Shown one piece after another: positions 10,535-21,343 of a stretch of 64,000 nt of DNA. The notes below the pieces were generated by a model. That model saw only the letters and a list, made by a program, of their open reading frames with translations, did no database searches and was not told where the DNA came from. The translations under genes and the position numbers were made by a program. The stretch comes from Dromiciops gliroides (Eukaryota; Chordata; Mammalia; Microbiotheria; Microbiotheriidae), in the NCBI RefSeq assembly GCF_019393635.1, contig NC_057863.1:644842660-644906659 (forward strand), written 5' to 3'. Positions within the stretch are counted from its first letter, which is position 1; every line of letters begins with the position of its first letter.

Positions 10535-10743
10535 AAGAATGTATTCTTAAAGGTTTGGTTAGCAAAACAGCTAAGCACTTCTCAGAGGCCATGATTACAA
10601 AGAACAAGCACTGCATCCTGAAGAACAGGTCAACCTTGAGTCCTTTTTTGACAGGATTACTGAACAGGATGAGAAGGAATGTTATAATTGAGTTTACCCA
10701 GGTCTCATCCAAGCCTTCGACAATGTATTTCATGGTATTATTG

Positions 10744-10895
10744 TTTTGTTTTGTTTTTTGTTTTTTTGGCAGGGCAATGGGGGTTAAGTGACTTGCCCAA
10801 GGTCACACAGCTAGTAAGTGTCTGAGGCTGGATTTGAACTCAGGTCCTCCTGAATCCAGGACTGGTGCTTTATCCACTGTGCTACCTAGCTGCCC
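10744..10895 (-). repeat. WSINE1/MAR1-like SINE
   Basis: Full length; perfect 13-bp repeats CATGGTATTATTG at 10,731 and 10,896. Confidence 0.93.
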
Positions 10896-10997
10896 CATGG
10901 TATTATTGGAGAAAGGATGGGAGGGTGTCAACAAGACAGTAACAGCACAGTGTAGACTGAAAGTGAAGGATTGAATGAATAGGCTCCAAGAGTAGTC

Positions 10998-11149
10998 TTT
11001 TTTTTTTCCTTTTTTGTTGAGGCAATTGGGGTTGTGACTTGCCCAGGGTCATACGGCTAGTAAGTGTTAAGTGTCCAAGGCCGGATTTGAACTCAGGTCC
11101 TCCTGAATCCAGGGCCCATGCTCTATCCACTGCACCACCTAGCTGCCCC
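10998..11149 (-). repeat. WSINE1/MAR1-like SINE
   Basis: Complete but lacking TTAAG in the GGGGTTAAGTGAC block; no clean target repeat seen. Confidence 0.88.
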
Positions 11150-11415
11150 CCTAACTTTCTTGAAAATCCAGCTTCAGGGGAATGGCCTTCTTTCCACAGG
11201 AAGCTTTTCCTGATTGCCTGGCTGCTAGTATCTCCCTCCTATACATTAACCTGTACTTCTACATATATTGGTGTTTATCTATGCACAGGCATATTTATAT
11301 TGTATATACTGTGCAGCCCCATGTGTTCACACTCACATATACCTATACTACATACAGATATACATAAAGAATTCACAATAAATACAAGGCAATTCTATTT
11401 ATAACACAAATTCTT

Positions 11416-11559
11416 TTTTTTTTTTTGGTGAGGCAATTGGGGTTAAGTGACTTGCCGAAGGTCACACAGCTAGTGTCAAGTGTCTGAGGCTGGATTTGAA
11501 CTCAGGTCCTCCTGAATCCAGGGCCAGTGCTCTATCCACTGTACCATCTAGCTGCCCCT
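11416..11559 (-). repeat. WSINE1/MAR1-like SINE
   Basis: Flanked by ATAACAYAAATTCTT at 11,401 and 11,560 (one mismatch). AT/TG-rich DNA follows to 11,685. Confidence 0.92.
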
Positions 11560-11762
11560 ATAACATAAATTCTTAAGCATTAAATCTATAAATCCATATA
11601 TATTGTATAGATATATAAACCCATATCTGTACATGCACACATAAATGTATATGTCCATATGTATATGTAGGTACATGTGTTGTTTGGTCACATCTGCTTC
11701 TTGGAGACCTTATGGACCATAGCACAACGGCCCTTCTGTCTTCCACTATCTCTCAAAGTCCA

Positions 11763-12058
11763 GGGGCAGTTAGGTGGAAAAGTGGATAAAACACTGGCCC
11801 TGAAGTTGGGAGGAACTGAGTTCAAATCTCACCTCAGATATTAGCTGTGTGATCCTGGGAAAATCACTTAACCCCAATTGCCTTAAATATCTGGGGCCAT
11901 CTCCAGTCGTCCTGATGTATATCTTGCCACTGGACCCAGATGACTCTGGAGGAGAGAGTGAGGTTGGTGACTTTGCACTGCCCTCCCTCACTTCAATCCA
12001 ATTCAGTCCAAGTCATGACATCATCTCATATCACAGTCCTCTTCAAGAACGAAGGACA
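11763..12058 (+). repeat. Long-tailed SINE variant
   Basis: The complete form of the subfamily: tRNA-type head, then TCCAGTCGTCCTGATGTATA, then GGTGACTTTGCACTGCCCTC, and a GAACGAAGGACAA end interrupted by the next SINE. Confidence 0.85.
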
Positions 12059-12240
12059 AGGGGCAGCTAGGTGGCACAGTGGATAAAGCACCGGCCCTGG
12101 ATTCAGGAAGACCTGAGATCAAATCCAGCCAAAGACACTTGACACTTAATAGCTGTGTGACCCTGGGCAAGTCACTTAACCCCTATTGCCCAGCGCAAAA
12201 AAAAAAAAAAAAACCACCAAAAATACAAAAACAAAAACAA
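12059..12240 (+). repeat. WSINE1/MAR1-like SINE
   Basis: Inserted into the tail of the long-tailed SINE. A GAAGGACAA-type motif appears on both sides (about 12,050 and 12,246). Confidence 0.88.
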
Positions 12241-12776
12241 GAAAGAAGGACAAACAACAACAACAAAGTCAGTCCAGGCTCAAGTTCACTGTTTCCATGA
12301 CACCATCCATCCATCTTATCCTCTGCTGTCCCCTTTTCCTTTTGCCTTCAATTTTTCCCAGCATTAGGGTCTTTTCCAATAGGTCCCATCTTCTCATTAT
12401 GTGGCCAATGTATTTCAACTTCAGCTTTAGTATTTGACTTTCTAATGAATAGTCTCAATTTCCTGAAATATTGACTGATTTGATCTCCTTGCTGTCCAAA
12501 AGACTCTCAAAAGTCTTCTCCAAATATGTTTTGTGTGTATGCACACATATAACCTATATCAATTTGTTTGACTTCTCAGTGAGGGAGAGGGGAAGGAGGG
12601 AGGGAGAGAATACGGAACTCCAAATTTAAAAAACAACAAACAAATGTTAAAAATTGTAAGGGCCTAAAATTCTAGTTATGATGCCTAAAATCTAATAAGT
12701 GGTCACCTTAAATTAGAAGCTTTAGCAAGAGTTTAGACTTTTAAGTATTTATTAAAGTGCATTAGAAGTTGGTGAG

Positions 12777-12931
12777 GGGGGCAGCTAGGTGCCACAGTGG
12801 ATAGAGCACTGGTCCTAGAGTCAGGAGGACCTGAGTTCAAATTTGGCCTCAGACACGTAACACTTACTAGCTGTGTGACTCTGGGCAAGTCACTTAACCC
12901 TCATTGCCCTGAAGGAAAAAAAAATAAAAAA
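12777..12931 (+). repeat. WSINE1/MAR1-like SINE
   Basis: Inside the LTR; repeats AGAAGTTGGTGAG (12,764) and AGAAGTTAGTGAG (12,932). Confidence 0.93.
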
Positions 12932-13126
12932 AGAAGTTAGTGAGGAGAGAGAGAGATAAAAGTCAAACTTCATCTAACTATCTAAGAGACCCCAGCATCT
13001 GCCCCACCAAGCCAAGGTCAGGAACTGAAATGGCTTCACTTCTCCCAGAACCCTCCTGTGAAGCAGGAAACAAGGCAGTCCACACATACAGCTCCAAGCT
13101 AATTGGCTGTTAACACTGATTGACAG

Positions 13127-13269
13127 GGGCAGCTAGGTGGCGCAGTGGATAGAGCACCAGCCCTGTATTCAGGAGTACCTGAGTTCAAATCCGGCCTCAG
13201 ACAATTGACACTTTCTAGCTGTGTGACCCTGGGCAAGTCACTTAACCCCAATTGCCAACAAAAAAAAAA
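13127..13269 (+). repeat. WSINE1/MAR1-like SINE
   Basis: Inside the LTR; perfect 14-bp repeats ACACTGATTGACAG at 13,113 and 13,270. Confidence 0.95.
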
Positions 13270-13651
13270 ACACTGATTGACAGCTACCCACAGAAAGCAG
13301 ACACAACTTCCATATGCCCCGAAGTCACATGTTTTCTCCTCATGGCTGAGCTTCCCTGAGATATCTTTCCCAACATGTTGGTAGCACTCTAAATCTCACA
13401 AAATTATTTTTGCATGTAATGGGGGATAATTAAATACTAAATAAATAATTTTAAATGTTTTTAAAGGTCTTCTCAAATACCACAATTCAAAAAGCATTGA
13501 TTCTATAGCACCTCAGCTTTCCTTATAATTCAACTGTCACAGCCATACATTGCTTTATGGACCTTTGTCAGGAAGGTGATAGCTCTACTTTTTGGTAAGC
13601 TGTCCAAATTTGACATAGCTTTTCCTTCCAAGGATCACGTGTTTGTCTTTT

Positions 13652-13814
13652 GTTGTTGTTGTTGTTGTTTGTTTGTTTTTCAGGGCAATGGGGATTAAGT
13701 GACTTGCCCAGGGTCACACAGCCAGTAAGTGTCAAGTGTCTGAGGCCAATTTGAACTCAGGAACTCCTGAATCCAGGGCCAGTGCTTTATCCACTGCACC
13801 ACCTAGCCGCCCCT
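13652..13814 (-). repeat. WSINE1/MAR1-like SINE (stacked pair, left)
   Basis: Lies between CGTGTTTGTC copies at 13,638 and 13,816, with a (TTG)n-rich tail. Confidence 0.93.
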
Positions 13815-13829
13815 ACGTGTTTGTCCTTT

Positions 13830-13982
13830 TTTTTGTTTTGTTTTTTTGAGGGGCAATTGGGGTTGAGTGACTTGCCCAGGGTCACACAGCTAGTAAGTGT
13901 TAAGTGTCTGAGGCCGGATTTGAACTCAGGTACTCCTGAATCCAGGGCCGGTGCTCTATCCACTGCACCATCTAGCTGCCCC
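13830..13982 (-). repeat. WSINE1/MAR1-like SINE (stacked pair, right)
   Basis: Lies between CGTGTTTGTC copies at 13,816 and 13,983, so it shares a target copy with its left neighbour. Confidence 0.93.
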
Positions 13983-14385
13983 CGTGTTTGTCTTTTAATT
14001 TAATGGCTGCAGTTACATTCTATATTGATCTGTGAGCCCAAGAATATAAAATCTGACGCTGCTTCCATTTCTTTTCTCTCTATTTGCCAGGAAATTGTCA
14101 AGATCTTAGGGTTTTTTTATGCTAAGCTTCACTCTCCTCTTTTACCTTCATCAAGAGGCTTCTTAATTCCTCTTCATTTCCTGTCACCCCAGTGGTATCA
14201 ACTGCATATCTAAGATTGTCGATATTTCTCCAGGAAACCTTCATTCTAGCTTTTTGATTCATCCATCCTTGCATTTTGCATTGATGTTCTCTACATAGAA
14301 AGTAAATAAATAACATGACAATGTATAGCCTTGTTGTACCCCTTTTCCAATGTTAAACCACTCATTTATTCCATGTTCAGTTCTT

Positions 14386-14562
14386 TTTTTTTTTATCTTT
14401 TTTAGAATTCGTTTGTTTTTGCAGGGTAATGGGGGTTAAGTGAATTGCCCAGGATCACACAGCTAGTAAGTGACAAGTGTTTGAGGCCAAATTTGAACTC
14501 AGGTCTTTCGGAATTCAGGGCCAGTGCTTTATCCACTGAGCCACCTAGCTGCCCCCTTTCAC
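14386..14562 (-). repeat. WSINE1/MAR1-like SINE
   Basis: Inserted into the RTE reverse-transcriptase region; TTCAGTTCT copies near 14,375 and 14,565. Confidence 0.9.
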
Positions 14563-14934
14563 ATTCAGTTCTAACTCTTGCTTCTTGACCAGAATACAGG
14601 TTCCTCAGGAGATAAGATGACCCAGTACTCCCATGTCTTTGAGGACTTGCCATGTTCTGTTGTGATCCACAAAGTCAAAGGTTTCGATATAGTCAATGAA
14701 GCAGAAGTAGATGTTTTTCTGGAACCCCCTTGCTTTCTCCATAATCCATCAGATGTTGGCAATTTGGTCTCTAGTTCCTCTATATCTTCAAAAACCAGCT
14801 TGCTCTTCTGCTAATTCTCGGTTCACATATTGCTGAAGCCTAGCTTGCAGAATCTTAAGCATCACCTTGCTGTTATGTGAAATGAGTGAAACCATTCAGT
14901 AATATGTATGCACATATATTTATACACATAGATA

Positions 14935-15029
14935 AATAGATAGATGATAGATAGATGGATGGATGGATGGATGGATGGATAGATGGATTGGTGGATAGAT
15001 GGATGGATGGATAGATAGATGGATTGGTG

Positions 15030-15104
<75 letters not shown>

Positions 15105-15142
15105 GGATAGATGGATAGATGGATAGATGGATGGATGGATAA
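14935..15142. repeat. (GATA/GGAT)n microsatellite
   Basis: A GATA core of about 85 bp with GGAT-rich flanks. Long open frames across it (Ser/Ile/Tyr or Ser/Pro/His repeats on the minus strand) are artefacts of the repeat. Confidence 0.95.
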
Positions 15143-15404
15143 ACACAGAATCACATAAGAGGAAGCTCATTCAGTGCCTAAAGGGAAAGTCTGCAGCATC
15201 CTATAAGGACTTCCAAAACTAGGAGCTGCTATTAGTTACTCCTTTAGCAGCCCTTATTTTCTAATCTTGAGCCCAATTATCCTTAGATGTACTGGTGGGA
15301 GAGAATAACACAAATCATGTATGGGGAATATTTTTTCTTACTCTATAGTACCACCTTGGTAAATACAAATCTTTTTTTTTTTAAATGAGGGGAAGGAAAC
15401 AAAT
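15143..15404. other. Unassigned sequence
   Basis: No feature recognised. Confidence 0.4.
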
Positions 15405-15605
15405 TATGTGGCAAGCACTTAAAAAATATCTCATTTGATCTTCACAACAACCCTAGAGATAGATGCTATTAATATTATTCCCATTTTAGTTGAGGAAACC
15501 AAGACAAACAGAGGTTAAGTGTCTTACCCAAGATCACACAGCTTGGAAGCATTGGGGGTGGATTTGAACTTGTCTTTCTGACTTCAGTCCCCAGTGCTCT
15601 GGTGG
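15405..15605 (-). repeat. MIR SINE
   Basis: Good MIR core: CTCATTTGATCTTCACAACA, GAGGAAACCAAGACAAACAG, AGATCACACAGCTTGG. Confidence 0.8.
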
Positions 15606-15864
15606 ATAGAGAACATGGATGGTACCTTTAGAGGCAGGTAAAACTTGAAATCAGGGACTGGTTCTGTTTTTCTTTTTTCCTTTTCATCTTTCTTTGCTTG
15701 GTATATCCAGTTATTGATTCCATATCATGACTTTCCCCATCATGGTATCAATATATCAAGGGCTGGCATAAGAAATGGGAATTTCGAGGGAGTTTTTCAG
15801 AAGTCTCAGACAACATGCCACATGAAAGCCAGCAGACAACACAGAAAATGTTTAGAAACTCAGA

Positions 15865-15968
15865 AATAATATATACACACATATATACACATACATATAG
15901 ATACATATACACACATGTATATACATATATTTGTATATATACACATATGTGTGTATGTGTGTGTATAA
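15865..15968. repeat. AT/CA-rich microsatellite
   Basis: Interspersed (CA)n, (TA)n and (GT)n over about 100 bp. Confidence 0.85.
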
Positions 15969-16049
15969 TTGTATACTATCAATATCTTTTATCTTTTAAT
16001 ACCATAATAATTCAGACTTCTGATACAAATGGAGGGCCAAAAAATTTTA

Positions 16050-16169
16050 GCAGCTCTTTTTTTTTCTTTTTTCTTTTTTGTGAGGCAATTGGGGGTTAAG
16101 TGACTTGCCCAGGGTCACATAGCTAGTAAGTGTTAAGTATCTGAGGCCGGATTTGAACTCGGGTCCTCG
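16050..16169 (-). repeat. WSINE1/MAR1-like SINE, 5' truncated
   Basis: It ends abruptly before the tRNA head. Repeats CCAAAAAATTTTA at 16,037 and 16,170 show that truncation happened at insertion. Confidence 0.92.
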
Positions 16170-16182
16170 CCAAAAAATTTTA

Positions 16183-16750
16183 CATAGATTTTCCAGACTG
16201 TGAGGGTGCTGCGCCCCTAACCCCTGAAAAGCAGATAACTGTACTTGCAACTTAACAAGTATTTCAATTGGTCAATACCATTCATTACATTTATTAAATG
16301 TCTAGAGGCTACAAATGCCAGACATTCAGTATATAAAGGGCAGGAACTATAAGGAAAAACAGGGGGAAAATACTTGCTGTTTGATTAAGGGATCTGTAGT
16401 TGAGCTCATGATAATTTCCTGATTTTAGAGACTTTGGTGGCAAAAAGGATCTTGTACAAAGGAACAGGAGTTAATTAGCATTCCACTCCCTCCTCCAGCC
16501 CAGAAAAAATTAAATCATACTTGAAGTAGATAAGGACTGAGACTGGCACAGCTTGGGGTTGGGAAAAAGGGAAGCTAAGGTCCTAAAACTAAGGGACTGA
16601 AGTACCCATGGGATTGGAGACCTAGGACGGATTTGGAGGGGAATAAGCCTGGAGTAGAGCAAATAGCACAAGTAACATAATAAGTACAAAATCAAAGAAG
16701 ATTGTCAAATCATCAAGAATTTATTAAGCATCTACTGTGTACCAGCCAAT
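16183..16750. other. Mostly unassigned sequence
   Basis: Unique-looking text; ATTTATTAAGCATCTACTGTGT near 16,720 is an old interspersed-repeat phrase. Confidence 0.35.
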
Positions 16751-16751
16751 G

Positions 16752-17180
16752 GAGTTGTTCATCCTTTGTTTTTGAAAACACGTGATGACATCATAGGGCG
16801 CTGTCTGGACATTTGAGTGAATTGCATTTATGAGGCAGAATTGCACAAAGTCATCAGTTTCATTCTCTCTTTTTTTCTTTTTTTTTTTAAGTGAGGCAAT
16901 TGGGGTTAAGTGACTTGCCCAGGGTCACACAGCTAGTAAGTGTGAAGTGTCTGAGGCTGAATTTGAACTCAGGTCCTCCTGAATCCAGGGCCGGTGCTCT
17001 ATCCACTGCAGCACCACCTAGCTGTCCCATTCTTTCTTTCAGAGTCATCAAAGTCCAGTTCAGGACAAAAGTCAAGATGACTGGTGATGGCCCTGGATGA
17101 CCTTGGTGTCTTTGACCAAGTTCTAAACATTCTAAGCACTCCACAAAGCCTACTTCATAGCCATAGGAGCAAATTGTTCT
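16752..17180 (-). repeat. Long-tailed SINE variant, split
   Basis: Reverse copy of the long-tailed subfamily: TGATGACATCATAGGGCGCT on the left; AGTCAAGATGACTGGTGATGG on the right. A younger SINE is inserted at 16,871-17,027. Confidence 0.65.
16871..17027 (-). repeat. WSINE1/MAR1-like SINE
   Basis: Full length with an extra GCA in the CACTGCAGCACC block; CATTCTYTCT repeats flank it. Confidence 0.92.
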
Positions 17181-17209
17181 TAACTGCACATTCTGCCTTA
17201 ACTCATCAG

Positions 17210-17250
17210 TAACAACAACAACAACAACAACAACAACAATAACAATAACA
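17210..17250. repeat. (AAC)n microsatellite
   Basis: ACA trinucleotides passing into AAT; interrupted. Confidence 0.85.
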
Positions 17251-17366
17251 AAGACAGAGATACCAAAAAAAGACAAAACCACAATTCTTCCTTTTAAGGA
17301 ATTTATAGTTTACTGAAGGCAACAGCAAGCAAATGTATGTTAATGATAATAAAGATAATGCATATA

Positions 17367-17528
17367 GGGAAGCTAGATGGTACAGTGGATAAAGCACCAG
17401 CCCTGGAGTCAGGAGTACCTGAGTTCAAGTCCAGCCTCAGACACTTGACACTTCCTAGCTGTGTGACCCTGGGCAAGTCACTTAACCCTCATTGCCCTGC
17501 AAAAAAAAAGAAAGAAAGAAAGAAAAGA
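17367..17528 (+). repeat. WSINE1/MAR1-like SINE
   Basis: Perfect 15-bp repeats AAGATAATGCATATA at 17,352 and 17,529; AAAG-rich tail. Confidence 0.95.
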
Positions 17529-17782
17529 AAGATAATGCATATAAAGTGATCTGATGGTGATGGTGGTGGTGATGAAGAAGGAGAAAGAGAAAGAGAAGAA
17601 GAAATGGAGCTATGATGGAGATTATTAACTGAGCTCACCCACTAAGGCTCAGTTCTATTCTGCTATCTAAGAACCAATTTCCACAGATACTGAAAACCTT
17701 AGCAAAGGTAGACTGAAAACCCTGAGATGATCAATCTAAATGCACTGATTAGCTGCCTATTTTGTGTTAGGTACAGTGCTAG

Positions 17783-18659
17783 TGATGTGGGCAGAAATTT
17801 GGGGTCAAATTGATCTTGAGTCATCCCAAAAGAATTACAAGACTCAGTGACTCAGTTTACCAAGTTTTACTGAAATGCTGTGAGTGATCACAGGGAGAGA
17901 ACCAGAAAAGTGGAAAGGTATCTCTCAAATAAGGAAAGGAAAGACAGTTATATTTATAGTATGGATAAATTGATTATCAACCTCATTATAATAATCTCCA
18001 CCTTAGGGAGATACAGGGGAGGGCCTGTCCTACTCATTATATTTTCCACCTTGAGGAGTACAGGGGAGGGCTTATCCTAATTTGGAGTTCCTGGGGTCCT
18101 AAACCAACCCCCAAGGCAAGTACCTTTTTCTGTGGAGGTGTGTTTTGGGGGTTTATGGGTCATAAGGTGAATCTGGGGACAAATTTAGCCTTTTCTGCAT
18201 GTCTCTTTCAGTTTCCCCATGGCTAGTTTCAAAACATAATCATTTTTCATTTATTTCTGGTCTAAGTTTCTATAGTCTTGTCAATTCCTTTATTGTTATA
18301 ACAATCTTTTTTTTTTTTTTTGGCGAGGGGTTAAGTGACTTGCCCAGGGTCACACAGCTAGTAAGTGTTAAGTGTCTGAGGTGGGATTTGAACTCAGGTC
18401 TTCCTGAATCCAGGGCCAATGCTCTATCCACTGAGCCACCTAGCTGCCCCCAATTCCTTTATTGTTATAGTCTTCAGGTCTCCATGGCCTCTCTCCCTCT
18501 GTTCCTGTTATGGGCACTAATTTCTGTGGGTAAGAGAACCTAGCATCCTGATTTGTAAGATATCCATTAACTGGGGTCTGAATCCCTTTTAGAGCTCATA
18601 TTTGAATTAAAGTTTGGCTCTTGGGTTTTTCTGTTAACCCCTTTTTGCCTCCTACATCA
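17783..18659 (-). mobile_element. Solo LTR, gammaretrovirus-like ERV (family A)
   Basis: Ends TGATGTGGGC and CCTACATCA, with the 4-bp repeat CTAG on both sides (17,779-17,782 and 18,660-18,663). It is about 700 bp without the inserted SINE. Orientation is inferred from the relative at 47.6 kb, where a purine tract borders the same edge. Confidence 0.8.
18301..18450 (-). repeat. WSINE1/MAR1-like SINE
   Basis: Inside the LTR; perfect 19-bp direct repeats at 18,282 and 18,451 (starting CAATTCCTTTATTG), the longest target duplication noticed. Confidence 0.95.
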
Positions 18660-18965
18660 CTAGGAGGAGGAGCTCCAAGAACAATAAATAAATAAATAAA
18701 ACTCCTATAAAGAAAATGAACACAAGGCTACTTGTGGGAAATGCACCAGTAGCTTGTAGGGGACAAGGGAGGGAGCAAGAAAGCTTTCAGGCAGGTTCTT
18801 CCTTGAGTTGACTTTGAATTTGAAGACCCTGAGATGTGGATGGAGTGCTTTACACTAATGGGGGACAGTCAGTGCAGAGGCAAAGAAGACTGGAGATAAG
18901 AGAAGACCAATTTGGCTCTATCCACCACTATGAAGGTGGAGAACGGAGTCAAGAAGAGTAATGGT

Positions 18966-19131
18966 GGGGCAGCTAGGTGGCGCTGCAGTGGATAGAGCAC
19001 CGGCCCTGGAGTCAGGAGGACCTGAGTTCAAATCCCACCTCAGACACTTAACACTTACTAGCTGTGTGACCCTGGGCAAGTCACTTAACCCCAATTGCCT
19101 CACCAAAAACAAACAAAAATAAAAGGTCCTC
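18966..19131 (+). repeat. WSINE1/MAR1-like SINE
   Basis: Perfect 15-bp repeats AAGAAGAGTAATGGT at 18,951 and 19,132; carries the CTGCAGTGG head variant. Confidence 0.95.
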
Positions 19132-19269
19132 AAGAAGAGTAATGGTGCATTTAAGTTGATGAAAGAGAGTAGTGGAGAATAAAGGATAGGAACTAGAACT
19201 GAGATTTTATGGAGTGAACAAATTTCCTTCATCAAACTTTTCAAGTCTTAGAGAGAAGCCTAGAGTGAG

Positions 19270-19570
19270 TCTAGCCAAGTCAAGAAGCATTTATTAAGTA
19301 CCTATTCAGCAGCTGGCTCTGGGCTAAGAGGTTACAAAGAAATGCAAAAAAAAAAAAAAAAAAACCAACCCACGATTACATGCCCTGAAGGAGCTTGCAG
19401 TCAAATGAGGGAGATAACCCAAACTTTGTATAAACAAGATGTAAATGAGAGGTAATCAACAGAAGAAAGGCACAAAGATTGAGAAGAACTAGGAAATGAT
19501 TCTTGAGGAAGATGGGACTTCAGCAGAGAGATTAAAAGGATCTCAAGAAAGCCAGGAAGTGGAAATGAGG
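19270..19570. repeat. Old interspersed repeat, family unsure
   Basis: AAGCATTTATTAAGTACCTA followed by GCCCTGAAGGAGCTTGCAG; same old family as near 6,520. Confidence 0.4.
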
Positions 19571-19574
19571 GGTG

Positions 19575-19920
19575 AGAGAATTTCCGGCTTGGGGGATGGC
19601 TTGTGAAAATGCCTGCAGTAGGATTTCAGAGAAACCTGGAGAGATTCATATGAACTGATGTATAGTGAAGTGAGCAGACCTGGGAGGACACTGTACTACA
19701 GTGACAGCAATATTGTTCTATGAGCACTTGTGAATGACTTGACTACTCTCAGCAATGCTATCCACTCCCAGAGAAAGCACTGATATTGACTGAACACATA
19801 CATACATACATACATACATACATACATAAACAAATAAATAAATAAGAACATAAAAATCGTATGAAAACAAATGTTGAAAGATATCTTTACATGTAACTGG
19901 AAAAAAATAGAATACTTTTA
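19575..19920 (+). repeat. L1 LINE 3' end
   Basis: Plus-strand L1 tail (GAACTGATGTATAGTGAAGTG, GTGAATGACTTGACTACTC) with a (CATA)n run at 19,798-19,830 and an A-rich end. Confidence 0.75.
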
Positions 19921-20173
19921 TGATGAAGAAAAAAAGAAAATGCCTTCAGTAGAGAAGAATGGTTTTTTTTGAGGAACTAAGGCTAATGTCATTGTATTAC
20001 AGAGTAAGGGGTGGGGGGCGGTGTTAATGATAAACATGAGAAAGAAATTGGATGGAAGTAAATAAACAGTATTCATAACTGAAAAAAAGTTTAAAAGTTT
20101 CACAGCAAGTTTCTCTGATAAAGGCCTCATTTCTCAAATATACAGAAAATTGAATCAAAATTATAAAAATAAG

Positions 20174-20298
20174 ATAGAGCACCGGCCCTGGAGTCAGGAG
20201 TACCTGAGTTCAAATCCGACCTCAGACACTTACTAGCTGTGTGACCCTGGGCAAGTCACTTAACCCCAATTGCCTCACTAAAAACAAAACAAACAAAC
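20174..20298 (+). repeat. WSINE1/MAR1-like SINE, 5' truncated
   Basis: Begins at GATAGAGCACC; repeats AAATTATAAAAATAAG at about 20,158 and 20,300. Confidence 0.93.
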
Positions 20299-20319
20299 AA
20301 AATTATAAAAATAAGAGCC

Positions 20320-21310
20320 ATTCCTCCATTGATAAATGATCAAAAGGTAGTTTTCAGATGAAGAAATCAAAGTTATCTACAGTAATATGAAAAAATATTC
20401 TAAATCAGGATTGATTAAAGAAATGCTAATTAAAACAACTCTAAGGTACCCCCTCACACCTTATCAGATGGGCTAATATGACAGAAAAGGAAAATTATAA
20501 ATGTTGGAGGGGATGGGGGAAAATTGGGACTCTGATGCTTTGTTGGTGTAGTTATAAACTGATTTAAACATTCTGGAGAACAATTTGGAACTATGCCCTA
20601 AAGGTTATAAAACCATGCCTATCTTCTGACCCTACAAAGCCATTAGTAGGTCTGTATCCCAAAGACTTGTAAAAAACAAAAATGAAAAGGACCTATATAT
20701 ACAAATATATTTCTAGCAGCTCTTTTAGTGGTGGCTAAGAGTTGGAAATTCAGAGAATGCTTATCAATTAGGGAATGGATGAATAAGTTATAGTATATGA
20801 TTATGATAGAATACTAGCATGCTATCAGAAACAACAAGCAGAACCGGGAGACCATTTTACACAGTAACAGTAAAAGTGTGCAATGATAACTGTGAATGAC
20901 TTAACTACTTTCAGCAATACAGTGTTAAGCGTCTGAGGCCGGATTTGAACTCAGGTCCTCCTGAATCCAGGGCCAGTGCTCTATCCAACAGCTACAGTGA
21001 TCCAAGATAATTCTGAAGGACAGAAAATGAAAAATACTATCCATCTCCAGAGAAAGAATTGATGGAATCTGAATGCAGACTGAAACATTTTTATTGTTTG
21101 TTTTTGGCCTGTGCTTTCTTTCACAATATTACTAACATGGAAGTATGTTTTTTTCATGACTACATGTGTATAAACTAAATCAAACTGCTTGCTTTCTCAA
21201 GGGGGAAGAGGGGAAAGGAAGAGAATTTGGAACTCAAAATTACAAAAAAAAACCCCAAATGTTAAAAAAAATTACATGTAATTGGGAAAAATAAAATATG
21301 AAATATATAT
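20320..21310 (+). repeat. L1 LINE, ORF2 C-terminus and 3' end
   Basis: Plus-strand L1 from the ORF2 region (AAAACAACTCTAAGGTACCCC, TCTGGAGAACAATTTGGAAC) through the 3' UTR to AATAAAATATGAAAT. A SINE scrap sits at about 20,921-20,990. Confidence 0.8.
20920..20990 (-). repeat. SINE fragment truncated at both ends
   Basis: Contains GTCTGAGGCCGGATTTGAAC to GCTCTATCCA only, with no tail and no head, inside an L1. Short imperfect copies of CAGCAATACAGTG border it. Confidence 0.75.
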
Positions 21311-21343
21311 TTTTTAAAATTTAAACCTCTTTTAAAAAGGTAT

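Larger units (their letters stand above)
12655..13400 (-). mobile_element. Solo LTR, endogenous retrovirus-type (family C)
   Basis: Ends are TG...CA with a 4-bp repeat AAAT on both sides (12,651-12,654 and 13,401-13,404). The left end, TGTAAGGGCCTAAAATTCTA, nearly matches the LTR at 55,922. Read in reverse, a TTTAATAAATACTTAAAAGTC block looks like a poly(A) signal. Two SINEs lie inside, leaving an LTR of about 430 bp. It is younger than the surrounding L1 and older than its SINEs. Confidence 0.75.
12526..13462 (+). repeat. L1 LINE 3' end, split by an LTR
   Basis: Plus-strand L1 3' UTR (ATAACCTATATCA to GCATGTAATGGGGGATAA and a TAAATAAATAA end) sits inside the RTE element. Target copies AAAGTCTTCTCCAAAT (about 12,510) and AAAGGTCTTCTCAAAT (13,463) flank it. 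An LTR occupies 12,655-13,400. Confidence 0.75.
11690..14890 (-). repeat. RTE (BovB-like) LINE, heavily interrupted
   Basis: Blocks of one minus-strand RTE element can be followed from its 3' end (left) into its reverse transcriptase (right). Minus-strand peptides include NLYSGQEARVRT near 14,560-14,600 and NIDNLRYAVDTT near 14,200, with EELRSLLMKVKEESE. These match BovB NLYAGQEATVRT, NNLRYADDTT and EELKSLLMKVKEESEK; the catalytic YADD reads YAVD here. Its parts are separated by a long-tailed SINE, several WSINE1-like SINEs and an L1 that itself contains an LTR. It is the oldest layer of this nest and is inactive. Confidence 0.8.

Noticed and set aside
14862-15170. 93- and 102-codon Ser/Ile/Tyr/Pro frames
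   Set aside because: Translation of the GATA/GGAT microsatellite.
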